From Lojkania enalia (taxonomy: Eukaryota > Ascomycota > Dothideomycetes > Pleosporales), in NCBI GenBank assembly GCA_010094045.1, contig ML986693.1, forward strand, positions 101,825 to 165,824: a stretch of 64,000 bases of DNA, read 5' to 3'. Within the stretch, counting starts at the first letter, position 1. The number at the start of each line of letters is the position of its first letter. Under the pieces are notes generated by a model that saw nothing but the letters and a program-made list of their open reading frames with translations, was not told the origin of the DNA and did no database searches. Below are positions 10,817-22,690 of this stretch, piece by piece. The translations under genes were made by a program, and so were the position numbers.

Positions 10817-13800
10817 TAACTAGGCTCTACTTAATAACCTATTATTCTAGCCTTCTAGTAAAACTCCTTTAGCTTTATAGCGTAGTTGGTTAGATTCTAT
10901 ACTAGTTCCTATAAACTTTCCTCTTATAGGTATCCTTCCTATTTTACTAGATATCTCTACTAACGTCTGAACCGTTTTCTAGCTAGTATATATTCTACTT
11001 CGTATTCCTATTCTAGTTCTATATTAATAGTTTTCTATAGTAGTATATCGTCCAGTACTAGTTTTAGTTTTAATTTGTAAAATACTAGGTGTATTTTTAT
11101 ATTTCCTAGTAGCTTTAGTTTAAAATTTATAGGTCCGACCTATTCTTTAATTAGAAATAGTCCTATTCTCTTATAATCTAGCTTTTTTATAGGCCTCTTA
11201 GTCTTTAAGTTTTTTATTAACAGGAAAACTTTACCCCCCTTTTTAAAGGTTAGTCCCTTAACCCTTAGCTTATTAGCTTATTCCGCTATTTTAAGGTTTC
11301 TTAACTAAATCTTTTTCCTGAGCTAATCGTAGATTTCTTTTATTTCTCTAGCTTTCTAGTCTACTAGTAGAATTGGAAACTCTTTCTTATTCTGTTCCTA
11401 ATACGTAACGGCTTTTCGTCTATAGTTAGCTTTAAAGAGTATAGTCTCTATTATACTTTAAGTTGTTCTATTATAGGCTATCTATACTATAGGTAATAAT
11501 TTAACCTAATTGTTTTATTATTTATTAATATATATTCTTAAATACGTTTTTAGACTTTAGTTAACTCGTTCTATCTAACCGTCTATCTATAGGTAGAAGC
11601 TAGTTAACATCCGTTGTTAAATTCCTATCTTTTCTATCTATCCTTGCTAGTATTTAAATGTAAATAACTTATTCTTATCTAAGGTAATATATTTCGGGAC
11701 TCTATACTCCGCGAATATTATATATAACAACTCGTACGCTAGTTCGGGTACTATTATAGTTTCTAATACTAGTCTAAAGTATACGTATTTCGTTAACCGA
11801 TCTACTATATTTATAATTGTATTATATCTTCTTCCTAACCCTAATTTTACTAACTCTAATAACTTGGTTATAAAGTTAATTATAATCCATTCCTATAGTC
11901 TTTTAGATGCTTCTAATAGCTGTAAGAATCTATAAGGCTTATGCCTCTTAGCCTTATTCTTTCTATATTCTAAACACTTATTTAGTATATCTTATACTTC
12001 CTTTCTTACGTTAGTAAGAGTAAAACCCTTCCTTAGCTTTTACTCTATTTCTGCTACTCCCGGATGCCCCTATTCTAGTAATTTGTATAATTCTTTTATT
12101 ATCTGCTTTTATATATACGGGTATATATATAATTGTTTCTAAGTTACGTTTTTAATTACTTTTACTTTATTACTATTTATTAGATATCGCTCTACTATCT
12201 GTATATCTCTTAGCTTTTATTACTAGTTCTACTCTAGTATAGTTAGTTTTATAACTTAAGCGACTTATAGGTGGTTATATATAAGGGATCTATCTAATTC
12301 CTATTTTAGGATTGTATCTCTTTTATATTTTTCTTTAGTTATATAGTCGGCTCTACAACTTAGCGCGTCTACTACTGTATTTTCTAACCCTTTCTAGTAT
12401 ATTATTCTAAAGTTGTAGTCTGCTAACTGTTCTACCTATCATATTTATCTTCCTATAAGTTCTTTTATTATTGTAAAGTATATAAGATTCTTATAATCTG
12501 TCTAGACTTCGAATAAGTATTTAGTTCTTATTAAGTATACTCGCCATTCTCTTAACGCTTTAACTATTACCAATAGTTCCTTATTATATACATCGTAGTT
12601 GAGTTCTTCCGGTTTTATTTTTCTTGAAAAGTAGGCTCGTGGCCTCTACTTTCTGTCCTCGTCTTACTAACTTAAGTAAGCGCCTATTGCTTTATCTAAA
12701 GTATCAGTTTCCACTTAAAATTGCTTTTCTGGGTCTAGTATCTTTAGTATTAATACTAAGGTAAAGTAAGCTTTTAGTTCTTTAAAGGCTTTTTACTACG
12801 CTTCCTACTACTTAAACTCCTTTTCTTTCTTAGTAATCTCTGTTAAGGGTACTACTACTCTAGAGTACCCGCCTATAAATTTCCTATAGAAATTCGCGAA
12901 GCCTAGAAAAGATTAGACTTATTTAACTAAGGTAGATACTAGCTATTCTAGTATTACTTTAACCTTTTCTTATTCTATTTCGATACCGCCTCTAGATATC
13001 TAGAACCCTAGGAACCCTATTCCTATCTTATAAAACTCGTATTTCTCTAGGGCTATAAGTAACTTATACTCCTATAGTTTCTTTAGTACTTTTCTAATAT
13101 ATTCTTTATACTCTCTTAGCAATCTATTTATATAGACTAGGATATCGTCTAAATATACTATTATGAATATATCTAAGTATTCTCTTAATATATTATTTAT
13201 AACTGTTTAGAAGGTTACTAGTATATTTATAAGTCTAAATAGTATTACTAGATATTTAAAGAGACCTTCTTTTATCTTAAATACCGTTTTCCATTTATAG
13301 CCCTCCTTTATCCAAATTTAGTAGTATCCTTCTCTTATATTAAACTTTATAAACCATTTAGCTCCTTATAATTAATTTATAAGTTCTGTTATCCTGGGTA
13401 ATAGATATCTATTTTTCTTAGTTGTATTATTTAGCTGTCTATAGTCTACGCATAACCTTAGTTTACCGTTTTTCTTAGATACAAATAATATTAGTAATAC
13501 TATTTTACTCTAGCTTAGTTGTATATACCCTCTTATTAAATTCTTTTAGATGTACTTTCTAAATTCCTCTCTTTATTCTTAGTTTAAGTCGTATATTAGA
13601 CTAGGTTTTAACTTCCTTTTATCCTTAATAATAATTTTATAGTCGTATTTCTTATACTTAAGTAACCCTCTATTCTCCGCTTCTTTATATAGCCCTATAA
13701 ATTCGCTGTAATCCTCTTAGATTTCTTAGAGTATACTATTATCCTATAGTTCTTTATATACTTTTTAAACTACAATAATATCTAGCGTCTATTTTATCTT

Positions 13801-15290
13801 CTTAAGATGTCTTATTATTATAGCTACTAATACTCTCTATATTAACTATAGACCCGAAGGACGCCTTATCTTATACTATCCTACTACCCGTTCTATCTTA
13901 GATCAGCTCTATAACCTATAAACTATCCCTTACTACTAATCTACTCTAGGATTATATTTAGCTAGCTAGTCTATATCTAGTAATATATTAAATTTTCCTA
14001 GGTTTATAACATTAATACTTCTTATATTAGTATATCCTGCAACGTTAAGCGCTCGCTTTTTAATTTCTATTAGTACAACTCCTCTGCTATAGTCTATTAG
14101 CTTATTATCTGCTAGGTATATCGTATAAGATACTACTTTTTCCCTCTACTCTATATTATTCTTATAAACCTATTATACTGATATAAACGTGTCTAAAGCT
14201 CTACTATCGAGTAGTATTCTAAGCTTCCTCCTATTAAACTTCGCTCGGAGTATTATATATAAAGGTATTATACTAGTAACCCTTTTAATAGCTTTTCTGC
14301 CCGGTTCTTTAATATAGCTATTACTTTAGGGGCTGCTTAGTTTTTTAACTAAGGTGGGAAGAACCCTACCTTCTCCTTTTCTCCTCTATACAGTAGATAT
14401 CTATCTATACTATATCTTGTCTATAGTTCTTAGGTGTAAGCGGCCTTTACTTGCTTACTATATATCTTATACTTCTATTCTAAGAAATACTATTACTATT
14501 CGATTAGTTGGTAGTCTTTATCTAATTCTTACTATCTAAGTACCTTAAATATATCTTAATAGTACTAGCATCTAACTATATATTATTTCTAGCTTAGCGC
14601 TTTATATTCTTCTAAATATATATTATTCTTAGGATATTCCTCCTCCTTAGGTATACTTACTTCTATTATCTTACAAGCTATAATATTAAGTTATCTTCTA
14701 ACGTCTCCTTATATCTCTCTTACCTTTAAGACTACCTTCCTCAGCTCTTTAGCTTCTACGACGATTTTACTAAACTAGTATAGATACTCTATTCTAAGGT
14801 AAATTAGACTTTTATAAATTTAATAGTACCCGTTTTCTATATAATCTTCTATTTTATTTTAAGATAGTAAGATTCTTAATAATAATTGCGTATCTATTCT
14901 AGGCTATACTTCTAGCTTTATCTTAATACTCTTATATATCCAGTAATTATCCTAATAACAGCTGGCCTAATCTTTTTCGCAGCTGTTCTTATAGGGTAGT
15001 ATATATTTCCCTTTCTTACCTTTTACTAGTTCTATAGGGTAGCCTTAGTATATCTCTTATATATACTCGAATATTTCCTCGTTTATAACCTTTCTTACTG
15101 ATTTTACTACAGTTTCTAGTACGTCCTAGCTATTTTAGAATGTTGTTTCTTCGAACGGAACGTTCTAGTATTTCTAGGGGTATAACCTTATCTAGTACGT
15201 TTTATTACAGATCTAGTACTTTTTTTACTTTATTCTTTCTAGGATTATTATACTATCGAGTTTTAGTGCGTCTAGTAGATATTCTGTGTT
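10817..15290 (-). pseudogene. pol: G1 Pol: protease, RT, RNase H, integrase, chromodomain
   Basis: Minus-strand landmarks: retropepsin D-S-G-A reads D-S-R-A at 14197-14208; reverse transcriptase VYLDDILVY at 13132-13158 with both Asp intact; RNase H with KAIGAYLS, AYFSRKIKPEELNYD and NKELLVIVKALREWRVYL at about 12540-12720; integrase zinc region with GHPGVAEIE near 12060 and a CLEYRK segment (second Cys now Tyr) near 11965; core with TDGQIEQVNQ near 11590; chromodomain with YEVEYILARKRF and RYLVK at about 10850-10985. Most stops correspond to CAA, CAG or TGG. In life it would copy the element RNA and insert the DNA; here it is dead. Confidence 0.88.
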
Positions 15291-16400
15291 TCTAATAACT
15301 ACTACTACCTTCTTTAGCTGTAGCTAATAATTGCTTCCTTCTTTTACTAAACGGTGCGTCTTATATCTATCGTCTATATAATACGTCTAGTACCTTATTA
15401 GTTATTAGTATCTATTAGTAGGTTGCGCAGTTATTATGCGGGCTTCTTTCTTCTTACTTAAATATTCTTTCGCATAGTACCCTTTTTATCTATATAGAAG
15501 ATACACTCCCTTTTTAAGCCTTTCTTTCTTAAGATTACTTATCCTTAATCGTTGGTAGTTCTTTCCCTTGTCCTTTTCGACTTTTCTAAGGACTATTAGA
15601 TTACTATCTTATAGCGCTATCTTACTTTCCTTCTTTACTAGCACGAATATCTGCGACTGAGATTGTTTTTCTATTTTCTACTCGTACTAATAGTTGTTAA
15701 TCCTAACCGCTAATTCGATTATTTCTAATAGTTCTGTTAGCCTTTCTTCTCTTACTAGGTCGTCCTTAATCTTGTCCTTAAGACCTTTATAGAAGATTCC
15801 TGCTAATATACTATCGTCCCATCCTAGTCTAGCACTAAGTCTCTAGAACTCCGCGGTATAATCCGTTACTCTCTTAGTCTAGATTAGCCTTAGTAGCTTC
15901 CTTTATACTTCCTATTCTGCGTCTACTTCTCTAAAGATATTTTAGACCTTATCCTTAAATTCTTCCTAGCTCTTAAAGAGTTCGTCTGTAGATTCTCTAG
16001 TCTTCTTTATATTGCTTCTATTCTCTAGCTAATCTGCTATAAATAGTTCAGCCTATACTAGCAGTATCTCTTCTATATTTATTATTACAGCTAAGATCTT
16101 ATCCTCGTCTAGGAAGAAGGTTATACTGTTAAACCTAAAGTACAGCTCTATTAATATAAGAAAAGGGTTAATATATTCTTTCTTGCTGTTAAACTTTCTT
16201 AGTAAAGCTATCTTAGCTTATACTTATTATTTAGCTTTAGCCAGATCGGCTCTAGCTGCGGCTAGCTTATATTACATCTATACAATACAAGTCTTCTATT
16301 CCTATACTTTCTATACTATAGCTTTTTCCAGGGCTTGCAGCCTTTAGGTTATTATAACTTAACTTTACGATGCAGTAGATATCTTTAGATAGTTCCTATT
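15291..16400 (-). pseudogene. gag: G1 Gag with CCHC zinc knuckle
   Basis: The minus-strand frame contains LAAARADLAKAK, FFLDEDKILAVI, ELFKSWEEFKDKVQNIFREV and RLSARLGWDDSILAGIFYKGL, a typical Ty3/gypsy Gag capsid series. At 15462-15503 the CX2CX4HX4C knuckle can be read with all three Cys codons TGT changed to TAT and His CAC changed to TAC, exactly the RIP pattern on both strands. Gag would form the retrotransposon particle and package RNA. The start codon is not certain. Confidence 0.85.
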
Positions 16401-16423
16401 CTCTTAATATTAGGTAGTTATTA

Positions 16424-16963
16424 TATTACTAACCTATATACTGCTAGTATATATAATAACCGCTGTTGCAGTCGTATATATACTAGGGCCTTATTTACGT
16501 TAGGTTGGTTAGAGGTGGTAGCTTTAGTAAAGAGAGAGTATTAGGTTCGCCGGTTCTTCGAATATAATAAGTATATTTAGAAGTCTAATAGAGTAATAAG
16601 ATAAATCTACAAGAATAACTATAAAAGATTTAATTTAAGTAAGAAGATCTTCTATCTTATATAGCTAAGTCTAAGACTGCTAAGCCTAGCTTATTAGGTC
16701 TGTTAGGTCTATTAGGTTTATCCTACTATACCTAATACTTCTACTATAGTTATATATATAGGTTATGCTATACCTCGTTGTTTAACTAATTATCTCCCCA
16801 GTTCCCGCAGTCCTACTGCTTACTATCTAATAACTAGTTATTAATATACTGCTGCCTGTTAATACCTTATTAGTCCTTGTCTGAATCGACCTCTACAGTA
16901 GCTAATATTAGATTAAGCCCTAGCTACAGGGGCGGTGCCTCTTAGTATTCTATATTCATAACA
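16424..16963 (-). repeat. G1 upstream (5') LTR
   Basis: 540 bp, TATTACTAACC (TG to TA at the edge) to ATAACA on the plus strand, same length as the other LTR and followed by the CTTAG duplication at 16964-16968. Confidence 0.93.
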
Positions 16964-16968
16964 CTTAG

Positions 16969-17345
16969 GTTATAAAAGATATTCTTCTAATATAGATTAT
17001 AGGAGTTAGTATTAAGTAGGTTTTTAATACTACTAGAGATATAATTAGAGATAGAAGATATTACCTTACTATATAAAAAATCCGGGATATTATATTTCTA
17101 AAATATATAATAAGCGGAAAAGACTATTATACTAAAAAGGTATACTAGGCTATAGAGGCCTAAGATACTAGTAAGCTAAGCCCTCTTTATAGCGCTAATA
17201 AGGTTATAGATCTTTTTAAACTTCTAATCTAGGTATATAATAAAGAACTAGAGATTAACTAGGAGATTAACTAGAAGAATATTAATTCTAGTACTACTAC
17301 TAATAAGGAGCTACCGCGAAAGTATATTTATTAAGAAATTTATAA
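16969..17345 (+). pseudogene. hAT transposase C-terminal dimerisation block, copy A
   Basis: Continues the frame cut by G1. It reads DILLIQIIGVSIKQVFNTTRDIIRDRRY, a recognisable form of the hAT C-terminal motif (usually DxLSIPxxxxxxERxFSxAxxxxxxxR). Further on are IRDIIFLKYIIS and KVYQAIEA. This block mediates dimerisation in hAT transposases and is the clearest family evidence for the element. Confidence 0.82.
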
Positions 17346-17569
17346 ACCTCTATAGTTTATATAATAAATTACTATTATAAATATATTATTATATTAGATT
17401 AGGCTATATAAGATTAATAGTTAAAAAGTATACTATTATAGTCTATAATATACTATAGTATACTATCCTAAAATCTAATAAAGTAAGATTAGTTTAATCT
17501 ATAATAAATAGCTGTAATAAAACCCTAGAATATTATACTATATAAACTCTTATTAAGCTACTTTCTAAA

Positions 17570-17757
17570 GTATACTAATTAGTTAGACCTTAAGGAAACT
17601 TAGTCTATATAATCCTACCTTAACCTATATCCTATTACTAAATAGCTACTCTAACTCTACCTATACCCTAGGCTAATTAGTAAAATCCTAACCTTAACTC
17701 TATCCTACTTATATAAGACTCTAACCCTAATCTAATCTATATTTATCTACCAGCCTA
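17570..17757 (-). repeat. telomere-like subterminal repeats, hAT-A right end
   Basis: Read on the minus strand the interval holds TTAGGGTTAGAGTC, AGAGTTAAGGTTAGG and GTTAGAGTAGC units, ending at the terminal repeat. It is the inverted counterpart of 4285-4440 and matches 26260-26430 in copy B. Confidence 0.75.
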
Positions 17758-17765
17758 CTTATAAT

Positions 17766-19107
17766 ATATTTTTTACCTATTCTCTTACTTTAGAAAAGTA
17801 GAATCCTCTAAAGATTTATTCTAGTATTTTCTCGGTTCTTTAGTATCTATATATAGGAGCTTTATAGAATTATCTAATAAATTCTTTTCTAACTTTAACT
17901 AGTATATACATTTAATTATAAATATATAGTAGTCTATCTATCTATTCTAGTTCTTATTCTTAAAGCTCTTTAGATATTCTATCTATTACTAATCTAACTA
18001 GAGTTATCTAACTTACTTTTTTAATAATAGTTGTTACTACGAGTTGTAGGTAGTTATATACTATACTTCCGTCTTATTATCTTCTTAGTAGTATAGCTAT
18101 AGTTTCTTTTTCTTACTTATATCCTAATAGTCTATTTAGTATATCTATTCTTTAGTTTTATTTTCTACTAATATAGATAATTTTAAAGTTAAATATAGCT
18201 AGTTTTTATAACTATCTAACCTATCTAGAGGTAAGAGTTTTAGTAGTAAGAAAGGTAGTAAAATTCTTATAATCGTAATAAACTTTAATTTACTATTTTA
18301 CTCCTTATAGATATATATACTATTCTTTAAAGTATATTATAATAGCTAGAAGTTCTTAGTTATATATATTATAATTTATCTCTACTAGTATAAGTTTTTA
18401 TAAATAGTATGCTACTAGGTGTTATTTTCTATTATAGATTTATATAAGGATTCCAGCTATTCTTATTCCTAATATATTAGTTTCTATAAGAGCTTTCTTC
18501 TCTAGGTTATAGAATTTTAGTACTAGTTCTTATTAAAATTGTTTCTTAACTTCTTAGAAGGTTTTTTCTTATTCGTTTCCCTATATAAAAGTAATATCTT
18601 TCTTTAATAGTCGAGTTAAGGGTGTAATTATATTACTCTAATTATCTATAAAAGTTTAGTAGAAGTTATAAAATTTTATAAAAGATTAAATATCTTTAAC
18701 TAATTTTAGAATTAGTTAATCCCTAATTACTACTAATTTATTTAAGTTTATTCGTAATTATTCTAGTTTAATAATAAATCCTAAGTAGTCTATTTATATA
18801 ATATAGAATTGGTATTTCCTTATTTTAAGGTATAATTTTACTACTTATAATATATATAGTACTTATTTAATATATTTCTTATATTCTTATTTCATTTTTA
18901 AATATATAAAAATATTATCTAAATATACTATATAGAATTATCTAAAGTAAAATCTTAATAACTTATTAATTCGTTTTTAGAAAGTAGCTAGTATATTAGT
19001 AAGTCTAAATAGTATAACTAAGTATTTAAAAAGTCCCTTTTTTATCTTAAATACTATTTCCTACTTATCTTCTTCTTTAATATAAATCTAATAGTATGTA
19101 TCCTAGA
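17766..19107 (-). mobile_element. truncated Ty3/gypsy polymerase fragment G3
   Basis: Minus-strand reading from the right: a GLFKYLVILFRLTNILATFQ-type RT segment, the catalytic motif VYLDNIFIY at 18902-18928 (second Asp changed to Asn), RNase H with EINYNIYNQELLAIIIYFKE, and the integrase zinc region near the left end. No LTRs are present: hAT-A abuts it on the left and C1 cuts it on the right. It differs from G1 and G2, so it is a third gypsy lineage. Confidence 0.8.
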
Positions 19108-19338
19108 TAATATACCTTATAAGCGAGCGGCCTATATAAGCGAGCAGTTTACCCTATTACTAAAACGCGATACCTAAGCTTTTAATAATAATATAATAAT
19201 AAAATAATAAAAATACAGCCTAAAATAAGAATTAAGTAAACTTAGCCCTCTTAGCTACTAAAAGAGGCTAAATAAAAAGCGAAAGACGTGCTACTTTAAT
19301 ATTTAACGTAATTTAAACGACCGTACGCTAATAATATA

Positions 19339-20844
19339 ACATATTTTATAAGTAAGTTACCCACCTAAACAAGTTACCTACTTTTGCTAAAAAGTTATAC
19401 TCTACCTACTTACAACATAATATAGTAACTACCTTAACCTTAATTAATCTATTAAGAAGGTTAGATATTACTAGCTATCTCAGCTATTAATTAAGATTAA
19501 ATTTAGAGCGTACGAAGTACTGCAGCTACCTATAGTATTCTCTAAATAATACTTAGAGACTGATACGCTAGTAAACCTTTATAATATAATTGCGAGCCCA
19601 ATTTAAAGAAGCTTACAAAGCTAGAAGAGTTAACTATAATATAGTATATACTAGACCTATTATCTCGTAGATACCCTCCTATAATTAATAGTATATAAGA
19701 TATAGCTAACCATTTACTTAGAGCTCGCTCTATAGACTAGATTAGTAAAAACTAGCTAATAAACTTTATTAATCGCATTCCTAAGCTTAAAATATACTTC
19801 TATTAAAAATTCGACTATTAAAGAGCTCTCTATAAGGATTCTAAAGTTATTAGTACCTGGTTTAACCTTTAGTATATAAGGTAGTATACAGCAGGCGCTT
19901 ATCGTCTACTAGTTATTAATAGCTATAAGAGCTATAGGTCTACTAAGTTTTAGCTGCTCTATAAAGAGAAGGATATTATTCTATTATATATACTAGTATA
20001 TTTATCGCATCTACTATAGCCTCTAGATATAGGCTGCTTCTCGCTATTAAAGAAAGCATATAGACGCAAGATTGATAAGCTTATATAAGCTAGTATCTAC
20101 TATATTATAAAGCTCGACTTTCTACCTACCTTTTATATAGTATATTAGTACTCTATTACTAAGGTTAATATATGCGTAAGCTTTCGAGGTACTAGTCTAA
20201 AACTATATAATCCTAATATAGTACTATTAAAGCTCGATATTAAGCTTCGTACTCTATTATTACTACCAGCAGCTAGTTGCCTCTAGGAGTTAAAAACACC
20301 AACTAACGCTGTTAAACTAGGGTCTTAAATAATACTAATTTAAGACCGTATTACTAAGTATTAGAATAGCTTATCTACTACGATTAATAATTCTCTTAAT
20401 TTACTTACTAAAGGTACTGTATAGATAGCTTATTTATGCGTACTATTTTAGTATTAGGTTAGTTAGCTTTAGAAAGTAAATAAGGCTCTATCACAGCATA
20501 AAAAGCGATTAAAAAAGGTTCTATAGATGTAAGATAGTTTTACTAAGGCTGAAGCTGCTGAGATAGCTGCTTAAAAGGAGGTAGATAAGCAGCTAGAGGA
20601 TGAAGTATACACAGGTAGGAAGTGTAGAAGAGTAGATATACTATACTAAAAGTGCTACAGCTGCTACAGTAAGCTTAGATATAATACTAGAACTTATATA
20701 GTAGTAGATAAATAGTATATCTATCCCCTATTAAATTATTATAGTAATACCTGCAGGCGTTATCATAATATACGCCTCTAAATATAGAGATAGCTGATAA
20801 GGTAGGTAACTTGCTTAGGTAGGCGACTCGCTTGTAAAATACGT
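19339..20844 (+). mobile_element. shortened Fot1/pogo-type element D1 (1506 bp)
   Basis: Terminal repeats ACATATTTTATAAGTAAG (left) and ACGTATTTTACAAGCGAG (right, inverted), flanked by TA at 19337-19338 and 20845-20846. Exactly the same length as D2 (28694-30199). The transposase frame lacks the segment holding the first catalytic Asp (see gene entry), so both are copies of one internally deleted, non-autonomous element. Confidence 0.9.
19599..20781 (+). pseudogene. D1 transposase, internally deleted DDE/CENP-B-type
   Basis: The forward frame reads QFKEAYKARR, IQDIANHLL, NFINRIPKLKIYF, then WFNL joined at about 19870 directly to YIRQYTAGAYRLLVINSYKSY. In full-length relatives here (H, C, E) roughly 110 residues lie between these points, including the Y-N-F-D block with the first catalytic Asp. 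The second Asp is already Asn (LLVINSY); the third survives in LLQPLDIGCFSPLK. The tail is Lys/Arg-rich with a Cys-containing segment CYSCYSKLRYN, as in Fot-type proteins. Normal role: cut-and-paste transposition at TA. D2 shows the same junction. Confidence 0.82.
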
Positions 20845-20846
20845 TA

Positions 20847-22360
20847 TTAGAATCTACTTATAGTAAAATTATAAGCCTAACTTAAAGAGACTAATAAATC
20901 TTAAAGAGGAGGTTATTATTTAATATATATCTAACCTAGATTTACGAGAATTTACATCTACTTTAACTACTATATAAGATATAGCTAATAGCTTACTTAC
21001 TAAGCGCGGTATAGACTAGATTAGTATATATTAGCCTAGGAACTTTATTAAACGTACTTTTAAACTTAAGATATACTTAAATCAGCTTTATAATCGCTAG
21101 AGAGTTTTATACGAAAATTCTAAGGTAATTAAAGACTAGTTTAAACTTATATAGCGTACTAAGGAGAAGTATAGTATTATAGATAAGGATATATACAACT
21201 TCGACGAATCTAGCTTTTAAATAGACGTTATTTTATTACAACTAATTATTATAGATATAGAGAGATATAATTAACTAAAAGTAATTTAATTAGATAATTA
21301 TAAATGAATTTTAGTAATTTAGGGGATTAATACTACTAGCTAGACGCTCCTACCCTTTATTATTATCGCTAGCTACTACTATCTCTCTACCTAGTACGAA
21401 GGCGATAATATACCTAAGAACTAGGCTATTACAGTTAATAAGAACGGCTAGATAATAAATAAACTTAGTATTAAGTAGTTAAAGTACTTTTATAAATATA
21501 TAAAGGATCGTATAGTAGGTATATATTAACTATTAATCTTTAATAGCTATAACAGTTATAACTCGCTTAATTTCCAGAAACTCTATAAGGAATAGAGTAT
21601 TATTCTACTCTATATACCAGCTTATGTATTATATCTATTACAGCTACTAGATATAAACTACTTTTTACTATTAAAGTATATATATAGAAATTAGATCTTA
21701 GTTTTAGTATATAATTATATTAACTATATTATAAAACTTAAGTTCTTTTTATCTTTTAAAGCTGCTTTTAATATATTAATTATAAAGAATAATAGCTATA
21801 TAAGCTTTTAAAGAGCCGGTCTAGTCCTATTTAATCTAGAAGTAGTATTTTTAAAGCTTAATATAAAGTTTTATACGCTAATAATACTAGTATAAAATAA
21901 TACCCTATAAGAAGTAAAAATACTAAGTAATAAGCGCGAGCTAGAAGCGTAATTAATATTAATTTATAATTAGATTTAAAGGAATATAAGCTCTTTACTA
22001 GCTTCTATTTTTAAGAAGCTAAATTAGCTTAAAAAAGGCTCTATAAAAGTAATATATTAGATCGGGTTAATATATAATAAAATCGTCAGCCTTTAAGAAG
22101 CAAATAAAGCAGTAATAAAATGGAAACAGTAGAAGAAAAGGCGGATTTAAGCGTAAGGAACCCTAATAAAAGTATAAGAAGAGATGATTATTATTAAAAA
22201 GGATGATAAGGAGGAAACTTAGGCTATAATACACCAATTTAGGGTGCGATTAAGTATAAGCAGATAGTATAAAGCGTGCTATAGCTACTATAGTAAGACT
22301 AGATATAATTTTTATATATACTAGAAGGATATAGAAGTTTCTATAAAATAATCGCGCAAG
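20847..22360 (+). pseudogene. C1 transposase, Fot1/pogo DDE
   Basis: Continuing right of D1, the frame reads LREFTSTLTTIQDIANSLL and NFIKRTFKLKIYL (CENP-B-like HTH part), then the DDE core. First Asp intact in YNFDESSF (21203-21205), second changed to Asn in LLIFNSYNSYN (21542-21544), third intact in LLQLLDINYF (21660-21662). The C-terminal region is Lys/Gln-rich and ends with a CYSYYSKTRYN-like motif. RIP stops occur throughout. It is the best-preserved catalytic triad I checked among the Fot-type copies. Confidence 0.82.
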
Positions 22361-22445
22361 TTATAAATTGCTATTATATTATTTAGTTGTTAAGCTATAT
22401 ATATATATAGATTAAAAAAGTTAATAGGATAGACTACTCGCTTAT

Positions 22446-22690
22446 TATTATAGTAATACTATAATACCTCTACACCTACACCACCCTTACTATAATACCC
22501 GAACTAGCTACTAGTAATAGCTATTAGCTACTAGCTAGAATATAACCGACTTATTATAACTATAATAGAGGAAGGTTTTACTAATCTGGCTAGCCTATAT
22601 AGTAGTATAAACCTAGCTCCTATAAAAACCTATATAATATAGATATCTCTATTTTTTATATAATATTTTAATATTTATATATAATATATA
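22446..22690 (+). mobile_element. gypsy LTR fragment of the G2 family
   Basis: Begins TATTATAGTAATAC and matches the first ~245 of 303 bp of the G2 LTRs (44867-45169, 50583-50885), including GCTATTAGCTACTAGCTAG and TAGATATCTCTATT. It is inserted in the right terminal repeat of C1 and interrupted at TA (22689-22690) by E0. The rest must lie in or beyond gap 2, so whether it was a solo LTR or a full element is unknown. Confidence 0.85.

Larger units (their letters stand above)
9488..16963 (-). mobile_element. complete Ty3/gypsy chromovirus G1
   Basis: A 7476-bp LTR retrotransposon with two 540-bp LTRs and a perfect 5-bp CTTAG duplication, inserted in the hAT transposase gene. Genes read on the minus strand in the order Gag with CCHC knuckle, protease, reverse transcriptase, RNase H, integrase, chromodomain, which is the Ty3/gypsy order. 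A purine tract directly precedes the downstream LTR. Every domain is broken by stops of RIP type. The chromodomain places it among the chromoviruses, which in fungi are thought to target H3K9-methylated chromatin. Confidence 0.95.
4259..17757 (+). mobile_element. hAT DNA transposon, copy A, split by chromovirus G1
   Basis: The left end reads TAGACTAGTAAATAGAG and the right end is the reverse complement of TAGGCTGGTAGATAAATA. Both match the ends of copy B (26254-43616, inverted), whose terminal repeat is TAGGCTGGTAAATAGG. Without G1 the element is about 6.0 kb, counting the 318-N gap; copy B without its insertions is about 6.2 kb. Inside are telomere-like subterminal repeats, an upstream coding-like region and a transposase. 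The 8-bp flanks CTTTAGTC (4251-4258) and CTTATAAT (17758-17765) do not match, unlike copy B, so the flanks may have been rearranged or over-mutated. Confidence 0.85.
19110..22445 (+). mobile_element. Fot1/pogo-type transposon C1, containing D1 and cut by an LTR
   Basis: Starts ATATACCTTATAAGCG after TA (19108-19109), with tandem 17-bp units at 19120-19136 and 19137-19153. D1 (19339-20844) lies in its left part. The right terminal repeat stops after CTCGCTTAT at 22445, where a gypsy LTR begins; CTTAT (22441-22445) is the likely target duplication, its partner lost in gap 2. Without D1 about 1.83 kb remain. A second copy is C2 (54879-62283). Confidence 0.85.

Noticed and set aside
14354..14539. 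61-codon plus-strand open frame
   Set aside because: It lies antisense within G1 pol between the protease and Gag regions, is hydrophobic by composition, and has no family signature.
9488..16963. A gypsy element on the plus strand, suggested by the plus-strand ATG frame near 10502
   Set aside because: RT, RNase H, integrase, Gag knuckle and the purine tract all read on the minus strand, so the plus-strand frame is antisense.
19110..22445. Two separate transposons side by side
   Set aside because: D1 has its own inverted ends and TA pair, and the C1 sequence on either side joins across it in the order seen in C2.
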